Positions 41,636 to 50,033 of a DNA stretch of 60,932 nt are shown one piece after another. The notes under the pieces are model-generated. The model saw only the letters and a list, made by a program, of their open reading frames with translations, searched no databases and was not told the origin of the DNA. Position 1 is the stretch's first letter, and each line of letters starts with the position of its first letter. Both the position numbers and the translations under genes were made by a program. This DNA comes from an uncultured Porphyromonas sp. (GTDB taxonomy: Bacteria > Bacteroidota > Bacteroidia > Bacteroidales > Porphyromonadaceae). Location: the NCBI GenBank assembly GCA_900539155.1, contig UQBE01000006.1, positions 1 through 60,932 on the forward strand, read 5' to 3'.

Positions 41636-44596
41636 TTAGGAAGCCTGCTCGTCCGCCTCGGCGGTTGGGGTGCGCTGCATCTCCTCCTTGAGATACTGCG
41701 CTGTGTAGCTCTGCTCGTCGGGACACTGTGCCATCTCTTGGGGCGAGCCTGCGAAGATGACTTCGCCACCATTGCGTCCGCCTTCTAGTCCCATGTCAAT
41801 GATGTAGTCAGCACTCTTGATTACGTCGAGATTGTGCTCGATGATGAGTACCGTATTGCCACGGTCCACCAGCTCATTGACCAGCTTGAGCAGGACACGT
41901 ATGTCCTCAAAGTGTAGCCCCGTGGTCGGCTCATCGAGGACGTAGAGGGTGCGTCCCGTGTCTCGCTTCGAGAGCTCGGTCGCTAGCTTGACACGCTGGC
42001 TCTCTCCGCCAGAGAGCGTTGTGGAGGGCTGACCTAGCTTGACATAGCCTAGCCCGACACGCTGCAGTGTCGAGAGCTTACGGTAGAGCGAGGGGATATG
42101 CTCGAAGAATTCGACCGCTTGGTTGAATGTCATGTCCAGCACCTCGGCTATGCTCTTGCCTTTGTAGCGCACCTCGAGGGTCTCACGGTTGTACCGCTTG
42201 CCACGGCACACGTCGCAGGGGATGGTCACGTCGGGAAGGAAGTTCATCGAGATGGTCTTGTATCCATTGCCTTTGCACTCTTCGCAGCGCCCGCCCTTGA
42301 CATTAAAGGAGAAGCGTCCTGGCTTGTAGCCTCGCGCACGACTCTCGGGTACCTGGACAAAGAGGTTTCGAATCTCGCTAAATAGACCCGTATAGGTCGC
42401 TGGATTGCTCCTCGCCGTGCGCCCTAGAGGTGACTGGTCAACGAAGGCTATCTTGTCGATTAACTCCAATCCCTCGATAGAGGAATAGGGGAGAGGTGCC
42501 TGTTTGCTACGATAGAGATGCTGCGAGATGATAGGTACCAATGTGCCGTTGATGAGCGAAGACTTGCCACTTCCAGAGACACCGGTGACGCAGACGAAGA
42601 GCCCTAGCGGGATAGAGACATCTACATTCTTGAGGTTGTTGCCCGTGCATCCCTTGAGGCGTAGCCACGCAGCATCGGTAGGCTGTCGGTAGGCTGCTGG
42701 TAGCGGGATGGCAAGCCTATTGGTCAGATAGTCACAAGTGAGTGTGTGCGTGCCTCCAATCGCAGAGGGTGGCCCCTGATAGGTCACATGCCCACCGAGA
42801 CGACCTGCCCCTGGTCCCATATCAATCAGGTAGTCGGCAGCTAGCATCATATCGCGGTCATGCTCTACGACGAGGACCGTGTTCTGTGCGTCACGGAGCT
42901 TCTTGAGTGCATCGATAAGCATGCGGTTGTCCCGCTGGTGCAGCCCAATGCCTGGCTCATCTAATATATAGAGTACCTCGACCAGTCCTGTACCTATCTG
43001 CGTGGCGAGACGTATGCGCTGTGACTCGCCACCGCTGAGCGAGGCGGAGGGGCGAGCGAGCGTCAGATAGTAGAGCCCTACATCTAGTAAGAAGTTGAGC
43101 CGTAGGAGTATCTCCTTAATTACTTCGTGGGCGACCTTCTGCTGGTTTTTCGTTAGCTGCTCCTCGATATCCCGCAGTCGCCCTTCCAGACGGTCTAGGT
43201 CTACCTCCGTCAGGTCGGCGATGGTGTAGCCCACTAGCTTGTAGCTGAGAGCTATAGGGTTAAGCCGCTTTCCCTCACAGACGGGACAAGTTTGCTCCGT
43301 GAGAAACTCCTCTGCCCAGTGTCGCATCGAGGCGGTAGCGTCATCATCCTCTGCTAAGTTTCGCACATACTGAGAGACCCCCTCGAAGTCAAAGTGATCC
43401 TCCCCCTCATCGTCTGAGTCGTCTGACTCTGTGCCAAAGAATATCTGCTCGACAGCCTCCTCGGGAATCTTCTCAAATGGCGTGTCTATCGTACAGCCAT
43501 GCTCCGTGAGGATTTCCTCGATGGAGGTGAAGAGTAGGCTCCGCTTCTTGTAGCGCCCGATGGGTACAATTGCTCCCTCACGTATGGAGAGCTTGCGGTC
43601 TGTGACCACTTTGTCGACATCAAGTACACCGACACGTCCCAAGCCCTTGCAACGCTTACAGTAGCCACGGGGCGAATTGAACGAGAAGTCGGCCGGTGAA
43701 GCGTCTGGATAGGCGATGCCACTCTCGGGGTCCATCAGGCGCTTGCTCAGATGTTGTAGCTCGCTGCTGTCGCGTCTCATCACATCAATCACGCCGTCGC
43801 CGAGCTTCATCGCTATTGCTACAGCCTCAGTAATGCGCTGCTTATTGCTCTCTCGTACGGTACACTTGTCCACGACGACGCTGACATAGTGTATGGAGAA
43901 GCGGTTGAGACGCATCCCAGGAGTAATCTCACTCACCTGCCCATCGATGTAAGCGTTTAGGAAGCCACGTCGTCTCATCTGCTCGAAGAGCTCACGGTAG
44001 TGCCCCTTGCGATCCACTACGACTGGAGCTAGTATGTAGATGCCCTCGTCAGCGTACTGCTCCATAATGTGCTCCACGACCTGCTCCTCGGTGTAGCGCA
44101 CCATCTCCTTGCCTGTACGGTAGGAGTAGGGGGTGCCGACACGCGCATAGAGGATACGGAGGTAGTCGTAAATCTCCGTCACGGTGCCGACAGTCGAGCG
44201 GGGATTCGTCGAGGCACTCTTCTGCTCGATAGCGACCACAGGACTAAGCCCTACAATCTCATCTACGTCAGGTCGTCCGCCACCGCCCCCGATGAAGCTG
44301 CGAGCATAGGAGGAGAAAGTATCTAGATAGCGTCTCTGCCCCTCAGCCAGTAGTGTGTCAAAGGCTAGCGACGACTTGCCACTCCCCGATAGTCCCGTCA
44401 CGACGGTCAACTTGTGGCGAGGTAGAGAGACATCTACATTCTTGAGGTTGTGCACGCGAGCCCCATGCACTTCGATAGCACCCATCGTCCAGAGCTCCTG
44501 GTCTGATGCTGAGGTGTGCGTGTCGCTGTCGTTAGGTGTATCTCTGTGAGTGTCTATCCGTCTGTCCTTGTCCATTTGTCTAGAAATGCGGTTCAT
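41636..44596 (-). CDS. uvrA: Excinuclease ABC subunit A
   Basis: ATP-binding damage-recognition subunit of nucleotide excision repair, acting with UvrB. The 986 residues contain two ABC modules (GLSGSGKSSLAFDTLL and GVSGSGKSSLINGTL), two LSGGESQR signatures, and zinc fingers (CPVCEGKRLN; CEECKGNGYKT with CDVCRGKRYN). The start is uncertain: a TATATTTG element at 44603-44610 places transcription start almost at this first ATG, so translation may begin at the ATG at 44575 or at 44485 (MGAIEVHGARVHNLKN), the usual family start. Confidence 0.93.
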   Translation of the reverse strand: MNRISRQMDKDRRIDTHRDTPNDSDTHTSASDQELWTMGAIEVHGARVHNLKNVDVSLPRHKLTVVTGLSGSGKSSLAFDTLLAEGQRRYLDTFSSYARSFIGGGGGRPDVDEIVGLSPVVAIEQKSASTNPRSTVGTVTEIYDYLRILYARVGTPYSYRTGKEMVRYTEEQVVEHIMEQYADEGIYILAPVVVDRKGHYRELFEQMRRRGFLNAYIDGQVSEITPGMRLNRFSIHYVSVVVDKCTVRESNKQRITEAVAIAMKLGDGVIDVMRRDSSELQHLSKRLMDPESGIAYPDASPADFSFNSPRGYCKRCKGLGRVGVLDVDKVVTDRKLSIREGAIVPIGRYKKRSLLFTSIEEILTEHGCTIDTPFEKIPEEAVEQIFFGTESDDSDDEGEDHFDFEGVSQYVRNLAEDDDATASMRHWAEEFLTEQTCPVCEGKRLNPIALSYKLVGYTIADLTEVDLDRLEGRLRDIEEQLTKNQQKVAHEVIKEILLRLNFLLDVGLYYLTLARPSASLSGGESQRIRLATQIGTGLVEVLYILDEPGIGLHQRDNRMLIDALKKLRDAQNTVLVVEHDRDMMLAADYLIDMGPGAGRLGGHVTYQGPPSAIGGTHTLTCDYLTNRLAIPLPAAYRQPTDAAWLRLKGCTGNNLKNVDVSIPLGLFVCVTGVSGSGKSSLINGTLVPIISQHLYRSKQAPLPYSSIEGLELIDKIAFVDQSPLGRTARSNPATYTGLFSEIRNLFVQVPESRARGYKPGRFSFNVKGGRCEECKGNGYKTISMNFLPDVTIPCDVCRGKRYNRETLEVRYKGKSIAEVLDMTFNQAVEFFEHIPSLYRKLSTLQRVGLGYVKLGQPSTTLSGGESQRVKLATELSKRDTGRTLYVLDEPTTGLHFEDIRVLLKLVNELVDRGNTVLIIEHNLDVIKSADYIIDMGLEGGRNGGEVIFAGSPQEMAQCPDEQSYTAQYLKEEMQRTPTAEADEQAS

Positions 44597-44602
44597 AGCC
44601 TA

Positions 44603-44610
44603 CAAATATA
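44603..44610 (-). promoter_or_regulatory. -7 element for uvrA
   Basis: The complement reads TATATTTG, a consensus -7. The -33 partner is poor. It lies 7 bases before the first possible uvrA ATG. Confidence 0.45.
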
Positions 44611-44637
44611 GTGCTTTTCTGCGACAATGAGGGTGGT

Positions 44638-44658
44638 TAGCTGTTAGCTATTGGCTAA
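44638..44658. repeat. Short TTAGCTG/TTGGCTA heptamer run
   Basis: Three heptamers (TTAGCTG, TTAGCTA, TTGGCTA) between divergent uvrA and pyrB, of the same family as the array inside pcrA. A further pair occurs at 59880-59898 after carB. Confidence 0.55.
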
Positions 44659-44774
44659 CGTACATTCCATCCGCTAATGCAATTTCTCAATAAAGTGTCT
44701 CTCCTTAGCTTCCTACACTGCGATCTCTCCCTTTTTTGTACCTTTACGGATGAAATGAATATAGCCTGTGCCGT

Positions 44775-45692
44775 ATGATGAAGCATATCGTATCTATCGA
44801 GCAGTGTGATGAGCAAGATATACTACGTATCTTGGATCGCGCTGCACTCTTTGAGGCGAATCCTAATCGCCACCTAATGGATGGGATGGTGGGAGCCACC
44901 TTGTTTTTCGAACCGTCGACGCGTACCCGACTGAGCTTTGAGACGGCGGTCAATAGACTGGGCGGACGAGTCATCGGCTTCTCCGACCCGAAGTCTAGTA
45001 GCTCGACAAAGGGCGAGTCGCTCAAGGACACCCTACTCATCGTCTCTAACTACGCCGACGTGATTATCATGCGGCACTATCTCGAGGGCGCTGCTCTCTA
45101 TGCTACGGAGGTCTCACCCGTACCAATCGTCAATGCCGGTGATGGTGCTAATCAGCACCCCTCGCAGACACTCCTAGACCTCTACACAATCCGCTCCACA
45201 CAGGGCACGCTACAGGACTTACACATCGTGATGGTGGGTGACCTGCGCTTCGGACGTACCATCCACTCGCTCATAGAGGGGATGCGCTTCTTCTCACCTC
45301 GCTTCACCTTTGTCGCACCACCCGAGCTGCGACTGCCCGAGGAGTACCGACAGTATTGCGATGAGCATCATCTACGCTATGAGGAGACTTCGCTCTTTAC
45401 CCCAGAGGTAATCGCCGATGCCGATATACTCTATATGACTCGGGTGCAGCGAGAGCGCTTTACCGATATGGAGGAGTATGAGCGTGTCAAGGATGTCTAC
45501 ATCCTGAATAAGGCGATGCTACAAGGGACTAAGGACAACCTTCGCATCCTCCATCCGCTACCTCGTGTCAATGAGATTGATACAGATGTGGATAGTAGCC
45601 CTAAGGCGGAGTACTTCCGCCAGGCGCAGAACGGACTATATATACGTCAGTCGATACTCTGCGAGGTACTCGGTATAGAAGTTGATAAGTAA
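44775..45692 (+). CDS. pyrB: Aspartate carbamoyltransferase catalytic subunit
   Basis: Makes carbamoyl-aspartate in pyrimidine synthesis. The 305 residues show the carbamoyl-phosphate loop FEPSTRTRLSFETAVNRLGG, GDGANQHPSQTLLDLYTI, VGDLRFGRTIHS and LHPLPRVNEI. It starts with two Met codons; the second (44778) is equally possible. pyrI begins 13 bases later, so catalytic and regulatory chains are made together as in enteric bacteria. Confidence 0.96.
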   Translation: MMKHIVSIEQCDEQDILRILDRAALFEANPNRHLMDGMVGATLFFEPSTRTRLSFETAVNRLGGRVIGFSDPKSSSSTKGESLKDTLLIVSNYADVIIMRHYLEGAALYATEVSPVPIVNAGDGANQHPSQTLLDLYTIRSTQGTLQDLHIVMVGDLRFGRTIHSLIEGMRFFSPRFTFVAPPELRLPEEYRQYCDEHHLRYEETSLFTPEVIADADILYMTRVQRERFTDMEEYERVKDVYILNKAMLQGTKDNLRILHPLPRVNEIDTDVDSSPKAEYFRQAQNGLYIRQSILCEVLGIEVDK

Positions 45693-45705
45693 CACACTAC
45701 ACACT

Positions 45706-46191
45706 ATGAATGCTAAGTCTCAAGAAGCTCTAATCAAGCAGCAAGAGGGAATGATGGTCACTGCCATCTGCAATGGTACCGTGATTGATCACATCCCTCC
45801 CAGAAAGCTCTTCAAGATAGCCCACCTCTTACAGCTCGAAGATATGGAGGAGCCCATAACCATCGGCAATAACTTGGACAGTCATTATCTAGGTAAGAAG
45901 GGGATTATAAAAATCTCAGGCCGGATGCTCTCGGACGAGGAGACCAGCCGCATAGCACTCCTTGCCCCTGATGTGCATGTCAATATCATCAAGGATTACG
46001 AGGTGGTGGACAAGCGGACGCTACACCTTCCCGAGGAGATTATAGGCTTCGTCAAGTGTCCCAATGCTAAGTGCATAACGAATAATGAACCGGTGCGCAC
46101 ACACTTTCACCTGATTGACGCTGAGCATGAAGTGCTCCGCTGTCACTACTGCGGACGCAAGGTCTCAGAGGAGCGCATCGAGCTATTATAA
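45706..46191 (+). CDS. pyrI: Aspartate carbamoyltransferase regulatory subunit
   Basis: Nucleotide-binding regulatory chain that gives CTP/ATP control to aspartate transcarbamoylase. The ATG at 45706 gives 161 residues. The allosteric domain (VTAICNGTVIDHIPPRKLF) is followed by the zinc domain with CPNAKC and CHYCG, the four cysteines that bind zinc and link to the catalytic chain. Its presence implies a holoenzyme with feedback control. Confidence 0.95.
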   Translation: MNAKSQEALIKQQEGMMVTAICNGTVIDHIPPRKLFKIAHLLQLEDMEEPITIGNNLDSHYLGKKGIIKISGRMLSDEETSRIALLAPDVHVNIIKDYEVVDKRTLHLPEEIIGFVKCPNAKCITNNEPVRTHFHLIDAEHEVLRCHYCGRKVSEERIELL

Positions 46192-46227
46192 ACAAACGAA
46201 CTTACTAACAAACAAATATTTAATACT

Positions 46228-46848
46228 ATGACAAATCAAGCTACAGCCCCCAAGACTCGTCGTGGTCTGATAACGACAATTATCATCGTGGCGGTCGTAC
46301 TGCTCCTAGTCTTCTGGGGCGTGGGTCAGTACAACTCGCTCGTAGTGCTAGACGAGCAGGTCAACACCTCGTGGAGCCAAGTGGAGAACCAATACCAGCG
46401 CCGTGCCGACCTCATCCCCAATCTTGTGGAGACGGTCAAGGGCTACGCCTCTCATGAGCGTGAGACCCTAGAGGGAGTGATCAATGCTCGTGCTAAGGCT
46501 TCACAGCCCATCGTCCCGTCTGGCGAGGGGATGACTCAGGAGCAACTCAATCAATTCCAGCAAGCTCAGGGAGACCTGACCAGTGCGCTTAGCAAACTGA
46601 TGGTTGTGGTGGAGCGTTACCCCGAGCTCAAGGCAGACGAGAACTTCCGTCAGCTACAAGCGAGCCTAGAGGGTACGGAAAACCGTATCACGGTGGCTCG
46701 TATGGACTTCAACAATGAGGCACAGCAGTACAATACGAAGATACGTCACTTCCCGACGAACATCTGTGCCGGTATCTTTGGCTTCCGCCAGCGTCCTTAC
46801 TTCCAGGCAGAGGCTGGTGCGGAGCAGGCTCCTCAAGTGAAGTTTTAG
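46228..46848 (+). CDS. lemA: LemA family protein
   Basis: Membrane-anchored coiled-coil protein. The 206 residues have one N-terminal helix (about 12-35, LITTIIIVAVVLLLVFWGVG), then NSLVVLDEQVNTSWSQVENQYQRRADLIPNLVETVKG, the LemA signature, and a long helical domain. Function is not established; it is often next to TPM-domain proteins, as here. The gene lies 36 bases after pyrI and 119 before the TPM gene. Confidence 0.9.
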   Translation: MTNQATAPKTRRGLITTIIIVAVVLLLVFWGVGQYNSLVVLDEQVNTSWSQVENQYQRRADLIPNLVETVKGYASHERETLEGVINARAKASQPIVPSGEGMTQEQLNQFQQAQGDLTSALSKLMVVVERYPELKADENFRQLQASLEGTENRITVARMDFNNEAQQYNTKIRHFPTNICAGIFGFRQRPYFQAEAGAEQAPQVKF

Positions 46849-46921
46849 TTGTTAGAGGTATAGGAATAGGATTTCACTAGAGCCTCTAGTGGCACTAGTG
46901 AGCCTAGCCCTCATCTCTCTC

Positions 46922-46956
46922 TAACCTCTAATCTCTAACCTTTAATCTCTAACCTC
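46922..46956 (+). repeat. TAACCTC/TAATCTC heptamer array in the leader of the TPM gene
   Basis: Five heptamers (TAACCTC, TAATCTC, TAACCTT, TAATCTC, TAACCTC), the reverse complement of the TTAGAGR family, 11 bases before the ATG at 46968. Tandem units of this kind could change leader length. Confidence 0.65.
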
Positions 46957-46967
46957 TAGACTCCCCC

Positions 46968-48275
46968 ATGAAGCACACTTTACTCTTTCTCGGGCTCTTC
47001 CTCACTCTCTGGGTACTACCTGCTCAGGAGACTTTGTCATGGGAGGATATCCCGAACGTACAGCTGCAGGACAGCACGCAGTTTGTCTCGGATGTAGCGC
47101 ATATTATCGAGCCTAATACGCTGGCGCGCATCAATGAGACACTCCAAAGTCTGCGCCAGACGCATGGCGTGGAGGGAGTCGTCATCACCCTCCCCACCAT
47201 CGGTCAGAGTGGCTCTATCGAGGATTTAGCACGAGAGATACTTCGTGGCTGGGGTGTGGGCTCTAAGATAGACAATAGTGGCTTCGTCATGCTTATCTCG
47301 CTAGATAGTCGTCAGATACGCATCGAGACGGGCTACGGACTAGAGGGCGTGCTACCCGATGCCCTCTGTAGTCAGATCATCGCTCATCGTATGGCACCAC
47401 ACTTCAAGCGTGGAGACTATAGTACAGGTATCCTCTCTGGCGTGCAGGCGATACAAGAGACTATTACGGCAAACTACGAGGGGGCGACACGCACCGATGG
47501 TGCTGAGGAAGATCAAGTGGCGGAGGGCGTGTTCAATGGATTGGTGATCCTCTTGGTGCTGATCCTCTGTGTCGTCATGCTGGTCTCTTACAAAGATGAG
47601 CAGACAGCTCCGGAGCAGCGTATCAAGCGACTCAATAAGCAGATGCTAGGCTTCCTATTCATAGCCTTGATCGCTATGATAGGTGGAAGCTTTCTCTTGA
47701 TAGCGGGAGCCATCGTCGTACTCCTTGCTCTCTACGCGATTTTGCGCCACCGGCTCTCTCAAGAGACACTCATCTGTCGCACATGCCACCAGAGCAAGCT
47801 ACAGACTCTCTCTGACACGGCTAAGCTATCGCTACTCACGCCTGCACAGCAGCTGGAGGAGCGACTCGGCAGTGTGCACTACCTTGTCAAGCAGTGTGAT
47901 AATTGTGGCGCCATAGAGCGTTATGGCGAGGTAGCTGGGAGCTCCCCCTACAAGCGTTGCCCGCACTGCGGGACCTATGCCCTGCAGCGCGTTGGTACGC
48001 GTCGACTGCGCTCTACTGATCGTCGTATCGCCTACATCCATCGTCAGGAGTATCACTGTCTCTATTGTGATCAAGACCATCACAAGGATGAGACGGTCTA
48101 CCGTGATGATGGCTCGGGCGTTGTCACTGGTGCCATCATTGGCTCAATTCTCGGCAATTCACTCGGACGAGGAGGCCGTGGCGGAGGCTTCGGTGGAGGC
48201 TTCGGCGGTGGTTTCGGCGGCGGAGGCTTCGGTGGCGGTTCAGGCGGTGGCGGCGGTGCCACTGGAGGCTGGTAA
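46968..48275 (+). CDS. TPM-domain membrane protein with zinc-ribbon motifs and Gly-rich tail
   Basis: A 435-residue protein with signal peptide (1-19), a TPM (YgcG-type) domain at about 40-165 (FVSDVAHIIEPNTLARINETL, IRIETGYGLEGVLPDALCSQII), two membrane helices near 190-210 and 228-262, then cytoplasmic CRTC, CDNCG, CPHCG and CLYC pairs, and a tail of GGGFGGGFGGG repeats. The gene pairing with lemA is typical. Role is probably envelope protein quality control, an inference from relatives. Confidence 0.85.
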   Translation: MKHTLLFLGLFLTLWVLPAQETLSWEDIPNVQLQDSTQFVSDVAHIIEPNTLARINETLQSLRQTHGVEGVVITLPTIGQSGSIEDLAREILRGWGVGSKIDNSGFVMLISLDSRQIRIETGYGLEGVLPDALCSQIIAHRMAPHFKRGDYSTGILSGVQAIQETITANYEGATRTDGAEEDQVAEGVFNGLVILLVLILCVVMLVSYKDEQTAPEQRIKRLNKQMLGFLFIALIAMIGGSFLLIAGAIVVLLALYAILRHRLSQETLICRTCHQSKLQTLSDTAKLSLLTPAQQLEERLGSVHYLVKQCDNCGAIERYGEVAGSSPYKRCPHCGTYALQRVGTRRLRSTDRRIAYIHRQEYHCLYCDQDHHKDETVYRDDGSGVVTGAIIGSILGNSLGRGGRGGGFGGGFGGGFGGGGFGGGSGGGGGATGGW

Positions 48276-48305
48276 ACTTGTGATACACCTTACATCTTAG
48301 CGATT

Positions 48306-49328
48306 ATGTCCATACTACTCTACTTCTTATTACTTATCCTAGGCTTAGTCATGATTACTGCTGGGGCAAACTTCCTCACGAGTGGATCGGTGACGATAGC
48401 TGAACGTCTAGGCGTGTCCCAACTAGTGATCGGTCTCACGATTGTAGGCTTTGGCACCTCTGCTCCTGAACTAGTTGTGAGCATCACCTCGGCTCTAGCC
48501 AACAAGCCGGACATAGCCATCGCCAACGTGGTAGGAAGTAACATCGCCAACATCCTGCTCATCCTAGGCGTCAGTGCTACGATCTACCCGATCCGTGTGA
48601 CGCACGATGCTATGAAGCGAGACATCCCGATCGCTATGCTGGTCACAGCCATCTGTCTAGTTATGGCGAGCGATAATCTCCTCACGGGAGGCTTCTCGGG
48701 CAACTCCATCGACCGCGGTGATGGCATCGTGCTCCTCTGCTTCCTCATCTTCTACCTTTATCTAGCCTTCATGTCTGCAGCTAAGGAAAAAGCTCCCGAG
48801 CCTGACCTCTCGTCACTAGAGGATGATGCAGACAAGTCTAAGGCAAAGCATGAGACCAAGACACTGCTAATCTCTATCGCTAAGGTCATCGGGGGACTAG
48901 CCCTGCTGGTCTTCGGTGGACGTCTATTCGTAGACAATGCCTCTAGTATAGCACGCTCGTGGGGTGTGAGCGAAGCAATCATCGGACTTACTATCGTCGC
49001 CATCGGTACCTCACTGCCTGAGCTGGCGACATCAGTTGTGGCAGCCGCCAAGCGTCAGCCCGACTTGGCCATCGGCAACGTCGTGGGAAGCAGCATCTTC
49101 AACATTCTCTTCATCCTCGGAGCCTCCGCCACGATTACGCCCCTAGTCCCAGCTGGCATACAACTCATAGATTATATGATGATGATGGTGGCTGTCTTCC
49201 TCCTCTTCATCTTTAGCAACGTCCTCGGGCGAGCGATGATTAGTCGCAAGGAGGGTGTGGTACTGCTTGCTGTTTACGTAGCCTACATGACCTACCTCAT
49301 CCTACAATCTCTAGGCATTGGGGTCTAG
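48306..49328 (+). CDS. Calcium/sodium antiporter (YrbG family)
   Basis: A 340-residue inner-membrane exchanger. Two homologous halves each carry a family motif: GFGTSAPELVVS and GNVVGSNIAN in the first, AIGTSLPELATS and GNVVGSSIFNI in the second, with about ten membrane helices and an acidic cytoplasmic loop (about 160-185) between them. It follows the TPM gene after 30 bases and is followed by the MITE-like and CCACGTGG elements. Confidence 0.92.
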   Translation: MSILLYFLLLILGLVMITAGANFLTSGSVTIAERLGVSQLVIGLTIVGFGTSAPELVVSITSALANKPDIAIANVVGSNIANILLILGVSATIYPIRVTHDAMKRDIPIAMLVTAICLVMASDNLLTGGFSGNSIDRGDGIVLLCFLIFYLYLAFMSAAKEKAPEPDLSSLEDDADKSKAKHETKTLLISIAKVIGGLALLVFGGRLFVDNASSIARSWGVSEAIIGLTIVAIGTSLPELATSVVAAAKRQPDLAIGNVVGSSIFNILFILGASATITPLVPAGIQLIDYMMMMVAVFLLFIFSNVLGRAMISRKEGVVLLAVYVAYMTYLILQSLGIGV

Positions 49329-49354
49329 TGCTGGCTGAGCTGTATGGCTCCTGT

Positions 49355-49441
49355 AGGGCTGACGCATTATATTTGCTCTGTCAGGAGCTACACATAGCGA
49401 CCAGCGAGGCATCAATTAGTGTACTATATAATGTATCACCC
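49355..49441 (+). repeat. Small element with terminal inverted repeats, copy X
   Basis: Begins AGGGCTGACGCATTATAT (18 bases), which is exactly the reverse complement of the right end of copy Y at 49857-49874, and ends TATATAATGTATCACC. It contains the 30-bp block that is also in copy Y. Together X and Y look like MITE-like elements. Confidence 0.65.
49375..49404 (+). repeat. 30-bp direct repeat, left copy
   Basis: Identical to 49806-49835 (begins GCTCTGTCAGGAGCTACACA). The two copies bracket the CCACGTGG element. Confidence 0.85.
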
Positions 49442-49449
49442 CCGCCCTC

Positions 49450-49463
49450 TAATCTCTAACCTC
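49450..49463 (+). repeat. TAATCTC/TAACCTC heptamers at the element edge
   Basis: Two heptamers followed by TAATTAACGGGGAATTT; the junction is shared with copy 4 at 60852. Confidence 0.65.
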
Positions 49464-49712
49464 TAATTAACGGGGAATTTCATCCGACACCCTCCTTTCT
49501 CGAATATCCACGTGGAAAATTTCAAATCTCCACGTGGATATTTTTTATTTTCCACGTGGGCGTGATTCATTTCCTCCGAAGTTTCATTTGATTCCTCCGA
49601 AGAATTTTTTCTTCCCCACGTGGAAAATTTCAAATCTCCACCTGGATATTTTGAAATATCCACGTGGAAAATCACTTTTTCCCGATATAGTGCTGTTTTG
49701 ATATGTAGTCGA
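49464..49712 (-). repeat. CCACGTGG palindromic element, copy 3
   Basis: Full copy in the opposite orientation to copies 1 and 2, downstream of the antiporter gene. On the plus strand it starts AATTAACGGGGAATTT and ends near TATAGTGCTGTTTTGATATG. It keeps the CCACCTGG/CCACGTGG palindrome, the long-range stem and the two TTCCTCCGAAG repeats. Heptamers lie on its left as they do to the right of copies 1 and 2, as expected for one mobile unit in reverse. Confidence 0.85.
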
Positions 49713-49753
49713 TTCGAATTATAGTAGCGATCCAGCGGTGAATTTGCCTAGCT

Positions 49754-49874
49754 AGGGGTGACGCATCATAAGACTGTTGCAAAAATCAACAGTCTCATCA
49801 TCATCGCTCTGTCAGGAGCTACACATAGCGACCAGAAAGGAATAGATGAACTCATTATATAATGCGTCAGCCCT
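49754..49874 (+). repeat. Small element with terminal inverted repeats, copy Y
   Basis: Starts AGGGGTGACGCATCATA and ends ATATAATGCGTCAGCCCT, an imperfect inverted pair. It carries the AGACTGTTG...CAACAGTCT hairpin (49771-49795), the 30-bp block (49806-49835) and GGAATAGATGAACTCATTA, a block also seen near the window end at 60751-60769. Confidence 0.65.
49806..49835 (+). repeat. 30-bp direct repeat, right copy
   Basis: Identical in all 30 positions to 49375-49404. Confidence 0.85.
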
Positions 49875-49972
49875 GGTGCCTCCTGCTACTTGAGTCATTT
49901 TGGTGTCCCTCTCGTTGCTACTTTTTTTTGCAACTTTATCAAATAGGGTGAGGTGTAGTGGTCACTATTTAG

Positions 49973-49980
49973 TACCTTTG
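49973..49980 (+). promoter_or_regulatory. -7 element for pyrG
   Basis: TACCTTTG matches TAnnTTTG about 54 bases before the pyrG ATG. The -33 element is weak; a T-run (49922-49929) lies upstream. Confidence 0.5.
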
Positions 49981-50033
49981 CACTAATCTCGATGGGATGG
50001 GGCAAAGTGCCCCAATAGCATACAGCACTAATT

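Larger units (their letters stand above)
49329..50033. other. Gene-free region with composite repeat elements before pyrG
   Basis: No gene. It holds two copies of a small terminal-inverted-repeat element, the full third copy of the CCACGTGG element, a GACTGTTG hairpin and the pyrG promoter. Confidence 0.75.
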
